A DNA stretch of 37,463 bases from Candidatus Thorarchaeota archaeon MP11T_1 (GCA_002825515.1 PJET01000109.1:1-37463), one strand, 5' to 3'. Positions 7,557-15,347 are shown, numbered from the stretch's first letter. Notes: generated by a model from the letters alone, not told the origin. A program made the numbers and translations.

Positions 7557-8534
7557 CTAATCGCCACCCATGAGTGCTTTCAGACGCTCCATTTCTGCCA
7601 ACATTTCTGACTGGAGAGAACTTTTTCCGCTTGCAGGTTTGGGGGTGTCATCAACAACTCCGCCACCTGGGGGACCAGCACTTGGAGCTGCACCGCCTGG
7701 AGGACCAGCACTTGGTGTCACGCCACTAGGAGGACCAGCACTTGGAGCTGCTTCAGTCGGAGAATCTCCTGAAGGACCACCACTCGGAGGGGCACCGTCT
7801 GGGGGACCACCACTCGGAGGGCCACCACCCGGAGGACCGCCACTTGGAGGACCACCACTCGGAGGGCCACCACCTGGAGGACCGCCACTCGGGGGGCCTT
7901 TACTTGGAGCTGCATCACCAGGAGGACCAGTGGTTACTTTAGTAGGCATTCCAACACTTGATGGTCCAGCTTCAGCAGTGTCATCTTCAACAGCAGTTCC
8001 GGACATTGCAGCTAGCTTAGCTAAATAATCAGAACGTGCTCTGTCAACCGCAGAAGAAGTATCTACAATTTCCTTAAGCTGTTCATCTTTTGCCAGAGCA
8101 TCTTTTACAGTCTTGAGACGATCTTGGTATACTGTAGCAAGCTTATCCTTTACGGCTTCGTCAATATCACCCTGTTGGTTGTAGTAGTCTACTGCAGACA
8201 ATGCTTGTTGAATAGCATTTTCTTCAATTTTCAAAAACACTAATGCTTGTGCAGGTGTTTTTAGAAATTTGAGCCTCTTTGCACCTGCGAGACCACCTGA
8301 AACATCACCAGTTGATGCAATGACTTTCCTGATTGCTTCATCTACGCCAGGACTTCCAGAACCACGCCGTCCTCGGACCACCAGTAGGACTATTATTAGA
8401 AATAATGGTGTTACAGTTATGATAAACATCCACGCCATCGGACCAAAGGGTATGCCAATGGACTGGAAAAAGTCTGATATTGGTATGAATAGATTAACTA
8501 TTGATTCTGCGAATTGTGAATAGGGGGTTTGCAA
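7557..8534 (-). CDS. Membrane-anchored protein with Pro/Gly-rich repeats
   Basis: A 325-residue protein not assignable to a named family. Residues about 30-55 form one hydrophobic transmembrane segment (AWMFIITVTPLFLIIVLLVV) followed by RGRRG, so the N-terminus is probably outside and the rest cytoplasmic. Residues 70-170 are a charged helical region with AQALVFLKIEENAIQQAL. Residues about 200-300 consist of repeated GGPPS/GGPPG units, at least a dozen imperfect copies, with occasional TEAAPS and DAAPSK variants. A final amphipathic helix (SEMLAEMERLKALMGGD) closes the protein. The layout, membrane anchor plus helical domain plus flexible Pro/Gly arm plus helical tip, suggests a scaffold or tether. 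The DNA repeat also creates long open frames on the opposite strand, which are artefacts. Confidence 0.75.
   Translation of the reverse strand: MQTPYSQFAESIVNLFIPISDFFQSIGIPFGPMAWMFIITVTPLFLIIVLLVVRGRRGSGSPGVDEAIRKVIASTGDVSGGLAGAKRLKFLKTPAQALVFLKIEENAIQQALSAVDYYNQQGDIDEAVKDKLATVYQDRLKTVKDALAKDEQLKEIVDTSSAVDRARSDYLAKLAAMSGTAVEDDTAEAGPSSVGMPTKVTTGPPGDAAPSKGPPSGGPPGGGPPSGGPPSGGPPGGGPPSGGPPDGAPPSGGPSGDSPTEAAPSAGPPSGVTPSAGPPGGAAPSAGPPGGGVVDDTPKPASGKSSLQSEMLAEMERLKALMGGD
7650..7910 (+). repeat. Tandem imperfect GGACCACC-type coding repeat
   Basis: Imperfect 15-27 bp units containing GGAGGACC/GGAGGGCC and CCACCACTCGGAGG encode the Pro/Gly-rich arm of the gene on the minus strand. The tract is markedly GC-richer than its surroundings and probably varies in copy number between strains through slippage. 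Confidence 0.8.
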
Positions 8535-8618
8535 TTATTTCACCTACTGGTATTCATCCTATACGTTCCTAGGCAATTCTGTTTGCTATTTTACTTTTCT
8601 CGTAAGGATTAGGGTTTG

Positions 8619-8646
8619 TAAGACGTGTGTCTTATTCCTTAAGGAA
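8619..8646. promoter_or_regulatory. Two abutting palindromes between divergent genes
   Basis: TAAGAC-GTGT-GTCTTA (8619-8634) is followed without a gap by the perfect 12-bp palindrome TTCCTTAAGGAA (8635-8646). They lie in the 249-bp spacer between the divergently transcribed Pro/Gly-rich protein gene and the LURP-one-like gene. Operator sites or the stem of a short hairpin are both possible. Otherwise the spacer shows only AT-rich promoter-like sequence. Confidence 0.4.
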
Positions 8647-8783
8647 ATGGTCCTTATCAGTTACTTGAACATGGGTACTCATAAACATGTCTTTGACTAA
8701 CAGGCATTACATGATTGGTATGTAACCCAGTTTTTCTTAATTAGATTTGCAACATACAAATATCCATTCTAAGGTGATGAAAT

Positions 8784-9326
8784 ATGGATCTTTTTGACCC
8801 ATCAATTGAGTATTATGTACTTCACGAAAAAGCTTGGAAGTTTGGTGGTGGTGATATCTACAATCCACAAGGTGAAAAGGTCGGATCGATGAAGAGGAAA
8901 CTCATTTCGATGCGTGCTGAAATCGAACTAAGAAACCCTGATGATTCTATTGTCTGTATCATCAATAAGAAATTAGTAAGCGCTCGCCCAATTTATGACG
9001 TCAAGGCTCCTACAGGGGAATTAATTGGTCGAGGAAAAAGACCTATGATTGCATTCAGAGGTTCTGTTGATATGTATGATTCTGAAGATAGGATGGTATA
9101 CAAAGCACAGGGCGGAGTAATGAAATGGAACTTCACAATTACAGACGCTCAAGATAAAAACAGAGTGTATGCTGAGATTAGGAAAAGTGACAAATGGAGA
9201 GATATCTTTGCTCCAGCTTTCAACTTCAAAGACAGATATGTAATTCACATTGTCGACCCTATGGCACCTAGAATGATGCTACTCGCTTATGCCATTATCA
9301 TTGACAATGTGTATCATGACAAGTAG
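8784..9326 (+). CDS. LURP-one-related / tubby-C-like beta-barrel protein
   Basis: A 180-residue protein with repeated beta-hairpin patterns: YYVLHEKAWKFGGGDIYNPQGEKVGSMKR, then YDVKAPTGELIGRGKRPMIAFRGSVDMYDSEDRMVYKAQGG, ending in a hydrophobic helix (APRMMLLAYAIIIDNVYHDK). This is the layout of the LURP-one-related/YxjI family (PF04525, COG4894), a 12-stranded barrel around a buried C-terminal helix, related to phospholipid scramblases. The biochemical role in archaea is unknown; membrane-lipid binding is a common guess. An AAGGTGATGAA ribosome site directly precedes the ATG at 8784. The gene stands alone, divergent from the Pro/Gly-rich membrane protein gene. Confidence 0.75.
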   Translation: MDLFDPSIEYYVLHEKAWKFGGGDIYNPQGEKVGSMKRKLISMRAEIELRNPDDSIVCIINKKLVSARPIYDVKAPTGELIGRGKRPMIAFRGSVDMYDSEDRMVYKAQGGVMKWNFTITDAQDKNRVYAEIRKSDKWRDIFAPAFNFKDRYVIHIVDPMAPRMMLLAYAIIIDNVYHDK

Positions 9327-9377
9327 ATGTGCTGCTACGAAAACTCTATAATATGTTCAGATTGACCAGCAAGTCGT

Positions 9378-9453
9378 GCCCCAGTGGCTTAGAGGCTATA
9401 GCGGCTGACTTGTAATCAGCAGGTCGCGAGTTCAAATCTCGCCTGGGGCTCCA
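9378..9453 (+). tRNA. tRNA-Thr (UGU)
   Basis: The acceptor GCCCCAG/CTGGGGC, T arm GCGAG-TTCAAAT-CTCGC and anticodon arm GCTGA-CTTGTAA-TCAGC give anticodon TGT, reading ACA. The discriminator is T and CCA is encoded at 9451-9453. No intron. A CTCTATAATATG stretch about 30 bp upstream resembles a TATA box. Confidence 0.95.
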
Positions 9454-9477
9454 TCTTTACGTATTTTGACTGATGTA

Positions 9478-9825
9478 TCAAATGAGATAGAGAAGCCACA
9501 TTATTGCTCTCCACTGGAACCAATATATTATGAATGAAGTAATCAATCCAAATACTGCAATAACTTGAAACAATCTCTTTCTGGTTTTATGGCGAAAACG
9601 GAACATCCCTAAAAACATGCCAATTGCACCACCGATGAAACTGATGATGAGCAGAGTAGCCTCGCTGACTCGCCATTCATCCTTCTTCGCTCTTCTTTTG
9701 TCCCACCACATCGTCAAGAGAGCTAGTACATTGATGAAGACTAGATATATCAACAATATCCATAATCTTGATTCTTGACTTAGCCAGATGATAATATCTT
9801 GGGTGAGCTGCACACTTCTACCCAT
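9478..9825 (-). CDS. DUF1294 family small membrane protein
   Basis: A 115-residue protein with three predicted membrane segments: residues about 20-42 (LWILLIYLVFINVLALLTMWW), 55-75 (TLLIISFIGGAIGMFLGMF) and 86-112. The signature WDKRRAKKDEWRVSEATLL, then GMFRFRHKTRKRLFQ, is diagnostic of DUF1294, whose function is unknown. The ATG at 9825 overlaps the pgk stop codon region by 8 bp on the same strand, so it is translationally coupled to phosphoglycerate kinase. No functional link is evident from the pairing itself. Confidence 0.85.
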   Translation of the reverse strand: MGRSVQLTQDIIIWLSQESRLWILLIYLVFINVLALLTMWWDKRRAKKDEWRVSEATLLIISFIGGAIGMFLGMFRFRHKTRKRLFQVIAVFGLITSFIIYWFQWRAIMWLLYLI

Positions 9826-11029
9826 CCATTTTCTTGGCTGATGCTTCTAGGGCTGCTATGAGATCTAGTTTCTTGCCAGTCAGGAAGTTGATTGTTGCTC
9901 CACCACCTGTGCTGATATGTGTAATACTATTTTCAAGACCCATTTTCTTTGCCATGGCGCCCATATGACCTCCACCAACGACGGTGACACCTGTACATTC
10001 TGCAATTGCATTAAGGACTTCAGTTGTGCCTTGTGCAAATGCTTCTTTCTCAAAATATCCCATAGGACCATTGGCAAAAACAACTGCAGATTCCTTAATG
10101 ATTCTTACATACTTGATGGCGGTTTTGGATCCAATATCAAGGAATGGATTATTTTCCACTTGATTGAAACTACAATCGAATCTCTCACCATTTCTTTCTA
10201 CAGCTGCATCTTCAGGAAGTATAATTATATCAGGATGGTTTCTTAGAAGACTTCGTGCTGTTTCTACTGCTGTTTCGTAGCCTTTGATTGGTTTCGAGTA
10301 GCTTTCTGGAATTTTTCCATCAGCTATGAGAAAAAGTGTTCCGATGAGTCCACCTAGAAGAGCATTGTCAACTCTGCCGGTAGATAGAAGTCTGTTAAGT
10401 ATGTCAACCTTATCTTCTACTTTACTCCCTCCTAACACTAGGGTCCATGGATGTTGATCAGTAGCCGTTGCATTAGTTAGTGTGCGAATCTCTTTCTCTA
10501 CGAGTCTTCCAGCAACGGATGGCAGCACAGTGGTAAAGCCAACGATAGACGCCTGAGAACGATGTGAAGCCCCAAAGGCATCATTCACAAAGATGTCAAA
10601 AAGTGGGTAAAGTTCCTGTACAATCTTCTCTTTGGCGACTTCCTGAGGTGGAGCTTTCTTCAGTTCGCCTTCAAAGTAGCGAACATTCTGAAGAACTAGA
10701 ATCTCGCCATCTTTAACCCGTGATATAGCCGTCTTTGCCTTTTCTCCAAAGATATCATCGATGAAACTCGCTTTTAGTCCAAGATCCTTCAAAATTTCAG
10801 TATGTTGCTCGAGCGAAATGAAATCATCACTTCCGGGACTTCCCTGATGAGCCATTAGCACAACCTTGCTTCTAGAGAGTTCTTCTAACGTTTCTTGAAT
10901 CGCTTCAATCCGTGAAATATCAGTGATCTGTTTGGTTTCGGGATCTACCGAGCAATTCATGTCCACACGAATGAGTACTCGTTTTCCAATATAGTCTATA
11001 TCATCAAGTGTCTTGAAAGCGAACTTCAT
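9818..11029 (-). CDS. pgk: Phosphoglycerate kinase
   Basis: A 403-residue glycolytic/gluconeogenic enzyme catalysing ATP-dependent interconversion of 3-phosphoglycerate and 1,3-bisphosphoglycerate. Landmarks are LIRVDMNCSVDP (N-terminal substrate loop), MAHQGSPGSDDFISLEQH, LQNVRYFEGE, NDAFGASHRSQASIVGF, VLGGSKVEDK, FANGPMGYFE and the C-terminal nucleotide-binding GGGHMGAMAKKMGLE...STGGGATINFLTGK. Length and motif order are those of archaeal PGK. A clear AGGTGA ribosome site precedes the ATG at 11029. The downstream DUF1294 gene overlaps it. In an anaerobic archaeon it could serve either direction of the pathway. Confidence 0.97.
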   Translation of the reverse strand: MKFAFKTLDDIDYIGKRVLIRVDMNCSVDPETKQITDISRIEAIQETLEELSRSKVVLMAHQGSPGSDDFISLEQHTEILKDLGLKASFIDDIFGEKAKTAISRVKDGEILVLQNVRYFEGELKKAPPQEVAKEKIVQELYPLFDIFVNDAFGASHRSQASIVGFTTVLPSVAGRLVEKEIRTLTNATATDQHPWTLVLGGSKVEDKVDILNRLLSTGRVDNALLGGLIGTLFLIADGKIPESYSKPIKGYETAVETARSLLRNHPDIIILPEDAAVERNGERFDCSFNQVENNPFLDIGSKTAIKYVRIIKESAVVFANGPMGYFEKEAFAQGTTEVLNAIAECTGVTVVGGGHMGAMAKKMGLENSITHISTGGGATINFLTGKKLDLIAALEASAKKMDG

Positions 11030-11093
11030 TTTTTCACCTGCTTTGTTTCAAGCAATGCGGCAATAAAGAGATTTTCAAGGCTTTTGAAGTGGC

Positions 11094-11405
11094 TCACCAC
11101 TCACAGGATTTGATTGCATTTGCGAGTGATTCTAACATATGACCTTTCGGATATCTGACTGGCATAAGGTATCTTGTTCCATCTTTAAGTGTAATTTTAA
11201 GGTCTTTTTCAGCACAGACTTTTAGCAATGCTCTCAGAGCCTCAATTGTCCAGTCTGTGATATCAACAACTCCTGAAATGATTGATTCTCGTATGAGTTT
11301 CTCAAAGTGTGGGCGCTGGAGCTGTTTGACAATTCTGCCCAATGATTCAATTCTGGTTTTTCTGGTTTCAATTTCGTCTTCATTTACAATGGGCTTGATT
11401 GTCAT
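11094..11405 (-). CDS. Conserved-looking hypothetical protein (103 aa)
   Basis: Not recognised. The product has a charged helical N-terminal half (EDEIETRKTRIESLGRIVKQLQRPHFEKLIRESII) and a second half with TIEALRALLKVCAEKDLKITLKDGTRYLMPVRYPKGHMLESLANAIKS, which could form an alpha-beta unit. No membrane segment, signal or metal motif is visible. It lies between pgk and the second copy of the small Trp-rich paralogue, all on the minus strand. Codon use and base composition match its neighbours. The ATG at 11405 is the only plausible start. Confidence 0.6.
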   Translation of the reverse strand: MTIKPIVNEDEIETRKTRIESLGRIVKQLQRPHFEKLIRESIISGVVDITDWTIEALRALLKVCAEKDLKITLKDGTRYLMPVRYPKGHMLESLANAIKSCEW

Positions 11406-11456
11406 AGTTCTATGTACTTTTGGAATCTATTAAGCACCAATTGAAATAAGAATTAT

Positions 11457-11669
11457 CTATACTAAATTGAAGTGTTTGGGAGTACATTCAACATTAGGAT
11501 CTTTTGGTCTGTGATAAACAGCCCATCTGTTATTTCCCAGCTTTGAGAGAAATATATGATTATTTTCGTTCAATTCTCTCGCTTGTAGCGTTGCATCAAG
11601 TATGTTGTCAAAGATATTTACAAGTCTATAGACGCGTCCACCTACCAATTTCCACTTTTCTTTCTTCAT
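11457..11669 (-). CDS. Small conserved protein, paralogue of the gene at 7251-7454
   Basis: A 70-residue protein with the same pattern as its relative 4 kb away: WKLVGGRVYRLVNI at the start, a helical middle (DATLQARELNENNH) and NRWAVYHRPKD followed by a short divergent tail. Identity is roughly 35-40% by eye and without internal gaps beyond one or two residues, so this is an older duplication. The function is unknown. Both copies lie leftward-facing and next to metabolic genes (rpiA, pgk), which may be coincidence. There is no Shine-Dalgarno in front of the ATG at 11669, as in the other copy. Confidence 0.7.
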   Translation of the reverse strand: MKKEKWKLVGGRVYRLVNIFDNILDATLQARELNENNHIFLSKLGNNRWAVYHRPKDPNVECTPKHFNLV

Positions 11670-12065
11670 GGTGTTAAGTATAGATTATGCCTAATAATCC
11701 CGTCATAGTAAAAATAGAAAAGTGATGTGGTGCCTCAGGAGGTTATTGAATCGATTCCTCATCCTTCGAGAAACTTCAGGCACCCCCAACACTGACTAAA
11801 CAAGCGCACACACTTCTCCTCCTGCGCCTCCTCACACAACCCAATCGCCATCTCCGTCGGAATCGACTTCAGTCACGTATCTTCCTGAGAGAGCTGGAAT
11901 TCAAACAACTATCCCCAATGTTTAGACCTCATAAGAAGAATCGGGCAAGAAACAATGGCAGGTCGTCCTAAAACCCAACAATTCATTCCAATAGACCCTT
12001 AAATCCTACTCAATGTAGAACTCTACAAATGCTGTTGGGATGCCCCCATAGAGTTCAATTATCGT
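11670..12065. other. Gene-free stretch with inverted repeat, possible element remnant
   Basis: No convincing gene. GGTGCCT (11729-11735) and AGGCACC (11778-11784) form an inverted repeat around a GAATCGATTC palindrome. A short hairpin GTCG-GAAT-CGAC starts at 11856. The part from 11725 to 11900 is GC-richer than neighbouring spacers. It shares the words TTCAGGCAC and CGTCGGAAT, in the same order, with the island at 28.6-28.8 kb. Open but unrecognisable frames run through it. It adjoins the foreign-looking gene at 12066. Confidence 0.4.
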
Positions 12066-12989
12066 TCACTCTTGGCAGTTCGTTTCCTGAGAGGTATTCA
12101 TCTTGTCGTTAATCTCGTTCACAGCCTGCTCGAGGTCCTCCGCTGTCCGCATCGAGGTGGCTGTCGGGACGCTCGTCGTGACGAAGTGCTGCGCGTACGG
12201 GAAGCACGCCGCCTCGAACGGCATCGGATCCAGTGCGCCAGCGCCGAAGGTGTTGGTGCACAACGAGATATCATCGAGCGGGAGTTTCAGCGCTTGCGCC
12301 ATCTCCTTCGGATCGAACACCAGACTGAACGGCTTGGTACATTGCTGCAGCTCACCGCCGTAGTCGACTGAGAGATTGCCCTCGACCCACAGGCGCTGAT
12401 TGAGTTCCGTGAACACACCGTTCTTCAAGTCGGCGACGAAGACGAGGCTGTTGTCAGACTGCGCGCTCGCAACATCAATGATGATCTCCCCGAGATAAGA
12501 TGTCGTGACTACCGAATGGGACGTACTCGGACCGATGAAGCCCTGGCTCGGGTCGTAGCTGTGCGTGTTGCTCTCATACTCAACGATGACCCAAGAGAGA
12601 AGTCCTGTTTCGCAGTTCTCAGCAATCAGATAGAACTCCACGCGGCTCCCCCAAAACACGCTTGTGTGAATGTTGAAGGCGCTAACGATTGCGCATAGTC
12701 GTTTGGGAGTATTGCTGAACATCGCTGAAGGGAGCAAGCTGTAGTTCGGCGGCAACAACCGCTCGACCGTTTCAGTATCAGTGACCTCAAAGGCAAGGAA
12801 CACACTGTATGGCTCAACGATGAAGCTCATGTACGGGTTGGAGCGCGCCCCTCTTTTGACGATGTACCGCTGGAGTCTGAGCGGCAGCTTGCGGAGAAAG
12901 CCACTACCCTGAGTCGTGGACGCAACCTTGGCAGGCACGACCATCTTCTCGGTAGTCTTGATATAACGTCGAAGATCCTTAATTTTCAT
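12066..12989 (-). CDS. Acetoacetate-decarboxylase-like fold protein, GC-rich, probably acquired
   Basis: A 307-residue protein. Segments such as FLAFEVTDTETVERLLPPNYSLLP, CAIVSAFNIHTSVFWGSRVEFYLIAEN and a long beta-rich middle resemble the acetoacetate decarboxylase superfamily (the PPxYxLxP entry and the GxxxEFY strand), but I do not see an unambiguous catalytic Lys. A function cannot be stated. The coding DNA is far GC-richer than anything else in the window (68% G+C over 12121-12180, against roughly 40% elsewhere) and uses GCG, CGC and CTC codons its neighbours avoid, which indicates recent horizontal transfer. A GAGGAGATGTC ribosome site precedes the ATG at 12989. It is flanked by a decayed gene-free stretch and the 3' end of tRNA-Met. 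Confidence 0.6.
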   Translation of the reverse strand: MKIKDLRRYIKTTEKMVVPAKVASTTQGSGFLRKLPLRLQRYIVKRGARSNPYMSFIVEPYSVFLAFEVTDTETVERLLPPNYSLLPSAMFSNTPKRLCAIVSAFNIHTSVFWGSRVEFYLIAENCETGLLSWVIVEYESNTHSYDPSQGFIGPSTSHSVVTTSYLGEIIIDVASAQSDNSLVFVADLKNGVFTELNQRLWVEGNLSVDYGGELQQCTKPFSLVFDPKEMAQALKLPLDDISLCTNTFGAGALDPMPFEAACFPYAQHFVTTSVPTATSMRTAEDLEQAVNEINDKMNTSQETNCQE

Positions 12990-13175
12990 GACATCTCCTC
13001 ACATTAACGTTTCATGATTCTTTTGTTTCTCTTTCAGCACATAAGAACTATTCAATTCCATGAATCCACACTCTATACCTTTCTCACAGTATATCAAAGT
13101 ACTCACTAATTGTATGGAAGTATCAACCAAAGAGAAAAGAATGCGTGCGTGAAAATATAGTGCCGCAGGTGGGAA

Positions 13176-13205
13176 TTACTCTCTATCACGAAATGTGATA
13201 AAGTT
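13176..13205 (-). other. Non-canonical T-loop intron of tRNA-Met, about 30 nt
   Basis: 37 nt separate the two arms of the T stem where 7 are expected. Of these, CTTTATCAC and GTGATAGAG form a nine-pair hairpin with loop ATTTC. Removing 30 nt restores a loop of the CTCGAAT or CTCGATT type. The exact boundaries can slide by one to three bases. Confidence 0.7.
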
Positions 13206-13226
13206 TCGAGCCCACGACTTCGAGAT

Positions 13227-13288
13227 GCCTCATCAGAGTTCGAGCCGAGATTTGACCCCTTAGTTTTGACTGGGAATTCCAGTCAGAT
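13227..13288 (-). other. Canonical-position (37/38) intron of tRNA-Met, 62 nt
   Basis: The exon CTCAT (13294-13290) can pair with intron ATGAG near its 3' end, leaving the three-nucleotide bulge GCA before the exon stem TCTCG. This is the 3' half of a bulge-helix-bulge with cleavage between GC and A. The intron also folds a GACTGG/CCAGTC hairpin. One-base ambiguity exists because A occurs at both boundaries. Confidence 0.8.
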
Positions 13289-13430
13289 TATGAGTCTCGC
13301 GCCCTAACCAGGCTAGGCCACTGCGGCTTGTTTTTCTCATAATGAAGTCTGGCAAAGGAGCACTCTGGATTCCTCTAATTAACCTTATCCTTGAGTTGTT
13401 TAAAATATGCTAGCTACTTTCATGGACTGT

Positions 13431-15347
13431 CTATGATTTGAGTAGTTTCTGGATTTCGGTTGTAAGTAGCTCTTTGACCTTTTTACCGTCAGCCTTCCCA
13501 CGGAGTTCTTGCATAGCTATACCCATAAGCCCACCTATTGATCGTTCTCCTTGCGCTCGAACAAAATCTTCTCGCTCTGCTACTATTTTCTTAACAATAT
13601 CATCTATCTCATTTCGGGTCGCCATACCTATGCCAATTGACTCTATTGCTGTTTCAATGTTTGATTTAGGGTGATTGGCGAAGAATGTAAGTATCGCAGG
13701 GATGGCCTCAGATGATATCGCTTTCTTGGCAATTGATTGGAAAATCTCAAGAAAGTGATTATCATTAAGATTCTCAGTTGGAACTTGGTCTCTATATAGA
13801 CTAATTACTGTATTTTCTAAGGTCACTGCAATCAATGTTGGCGAAACCCCAGTTTCTTTGACTATTTGTTCGAAAAGGTCAAGATTTTGAGAACGAGTGA
13901 TTTGGAATGCAAGATCAGGACTTAATTCATATTCCTTAATGAATCGTTTCTCACGCTTCTCAATGGTTTCAGGCATATTCTTCCTGACTTTCTTCAACCG
14001 TGATTCAGTGATTTTTACTGGTCTAACGTCTGTTTCAGGATACATACGCGATGATCCAGGTCTTGGTCTTGCATATTTTGATGTGCCATCAGGAAGTGGT
14101 GTTCTTGTTTCTGCTGGAACTCCTATGACTGCCTCTTTGGCTCTACTGACTACTGCTTCAAGAGCGTCTGTGCATTGTTCTTCAGATGATGCAACAATTA
14201 CAACTGCATCTTTTTCGCTTGCATTGACTTTTTTGCGTAGTTTTGAAACATCTAAGTCAGTGATTCCATACTTAGGAAGTTCATCTGTATGAAATATCCC
14301 TCCAACTCCACCCCAGAACTTTGCATAGTCAGACAGTTCAGTTCCAAGCCGTCGATTTGGTTGAATTTCAATCCCAATTAGGTTTGCAAAACCTGGGAGT
14401 TTTACAGCGTATACAACACCATCGGATTTTAGAGCATTTTTAATGACTTTTGATTCGCTTTTCGCAAAAATCTCAGTTATATCTTCGAATTTTGATTTGA
14501 TATCATCTACAGAAATACTACGAGTTTCCAAAATATCCCTAATTTCAATCAATTTCGCTTGTCGTTGAACCTCAAATTCAACAAGTGTTGATAGCATGTC
14601 GAGTTGTTGGAATCCTTTAATTTCAATTATGGCTCCATCTTTGATTGATACATTAACATCTTGACGAATTGTTCCGAGACCCCGTTTGACACTTCCTGTG
14701 GATCTTAAGAGAAGACCCAATGCGAGTGCGACTTCTTGTGCTTCTTCAGGGGTTTGAATATCAGGGTCAGTAGCAATCTCGATCAGTGGAATACCAAGAC
14801 GATCGAGCCTGTAAACTCGCATATTATGCTCTTCATCATCAGCAATCTTTCTTGCAGCGTCTTCCTCAAGACAAATTGTCTGAATTCCAATTGTTTTCTC
14901 TCCTACAGCAACCTGTCCTCCGTTTGCAATAATTGTTGTACGTTGAAAACCTGTTGTATTAGATCCGTCAATCACAATTTTTCTCATGGGATGTATTTCA
15001 TCCACAGGTTTTGATTTGAGAAATTCAGCCATTGTCAAACAAATATCGACAGCCTCTTCACAGAAATCATGAGGTGGTTCTTCATCAGCCTCTACAAGAC
15101 AAGTGCTATCATTGTAATACTCATAACAAAACCGTTTTTGTCTTTGAAATTCGAAGAGTGCAGCAGGATCAATCTCCCCCATTTCACTCTGGGTCGGACG
15201 TAATCTTCGTACAAATTTTCCATCTGGCGCTTCATCGCGAATTGATGTTGGACAGTGACAAAACAGCTTGCGTTTGGTGTTCAATTGTTGATGAAGTTCG
15301 AGACCCACCATTAGACCAAGTTTTCTGAACCTGTTTCCTTCAGACAC
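13431..15347 (-). CDS. gatE: Glutamyl-tRNA(Gln) amidotransferase subunit E
   Basis: A 638-residue archaeal GatE, which with GatD forms the amidotransferase converting Glu-tRNA(Gln) to Gln-tRNA(Gln). Landmarks are LMVGLELHQQLNTKRKLFCHCP at the N-terminus (zinc/kinase cradle domain of the GatB/E family), IDGSNTTGFQRTTIIANGG, IGIQTICLEEDAARK, RLGIPLIEIATDPDIQTPEEA and GSVKRGLGTIRQDVNVSI. Then come the archaea-specific AspRS-like insertion (about residues 290-420), a MYPETDVRP motif and the tRNA-binding YqeY-like tail (ARxQGERSIGGLMGIAMQELRGKADGK). The start is GTG at 15347, directly after the gatD stop (TGA|GTG), with AGGAGGGG inside the end of gatD. The two are a tight operon. Confidence 0.97.
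   Translation of the reverse strand: MSEGNRFRKLGLMVGLELHQQLNTKRKLFCHCPTSIRDEAPDGKFVRRLRPTQSEMGEIDPAALFEFQRQKRFCYEYYNDSTCLVEADEEPPHDFCEEAVDICLTMAEFLKSKPVDEIHPMRKIVIDGSNTTGFQRTTIIANGGQVAVGEKTIGIQTICLEEDAARKIADDEEHNMRVYRLDRLGIPLIEIATDPDIQTPEEAQEVALALGLLLRSTGSVKRGLGTIRQDVNVSIKDGAIIEIKGFQQLDMLSTLVEFEVQRQAKLIEIRDILETRSISVDDIKSKFEDITEIFAKSESKVIKNALKSDGVVYAVKLPGFANLIGIEIQPNRRLGTELSDYAKFWGGVGGIFHTDELPKYGITDLDVSKLRKKVNASEKDAVVIVASSEEQCTDALEAVVSRAKEAVIGVPAETRTPLPDGTSKYARPRPGSSRMYPETDVRPVKITESRLKKVRKNMPETIEKREKRFIKEYELSPDLAFQITRSQNLDLFEQIVKETGVSPTLIAVTLENTVISLYRDQVPTENLNDNHFLEIFQSIAKKAISSEAIPAILTFFANHPKSNIETAIESIGIGMATRNEIDDIVKKIVAEREDFVRAQGERSIGGLMGIAMQELRGKADGKKVKELLTTEIQKLLKS

Larger units (their letters stand above)
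13161..13327 (-). tRNA. tRNA-Met (CAU, elongator type) with two probable introns
   Basis: Exons assemble into a 75-nt tRNA: acceptor GCCGCAG (13327-13321)/CTGCGGC (13168-13162), D arm GCCT-AGCCTGGTTA-GGGC, anticodon stem CGAGA (13299-13295)/TCTCG (13225-13221), anticodon CAT at 13292-13290, T stem GTGGG (13215-13211)/CCCAC (13173-13169) and discriminator A at 13161. CCA is not encoded. 62 nt interrupt the anticodon loop after position 37 and 30 nt interrupt the T-loop. G1 and the sequence around the anticodon point to elongator Met rather than initiator; tRNA-Ile2 is the remaining alternative. Confidence 0.85.

Noticed and set aside
7570..8028. Long plus-strand frame rich in Gly/Pro opposite the membrane protein gene
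   Set aside because: It is the mirror of the GGPPS repeat on the other strand; a GC-rich tandem repeat keeps several frames open. It lacks the anchor and helical domains that make the minus-strand reading sensible.
11725..12065. Degraded TnpB-type transposase in the spacer beside the foreign gene
   Set aside because: Short translated stretches were suggestive (VGID-like) but no catalytic or zinc-finger motif is present in any frame.
13227..13288. C/D-box guide RNA inside the tRNA-Met intron (TGATGA and CTGA are present)
   Set aside because: The CTGA lies 5' of the TGATGA. Even in a circular form only about five bases would separate C from D on the guide side, too short for a guide.
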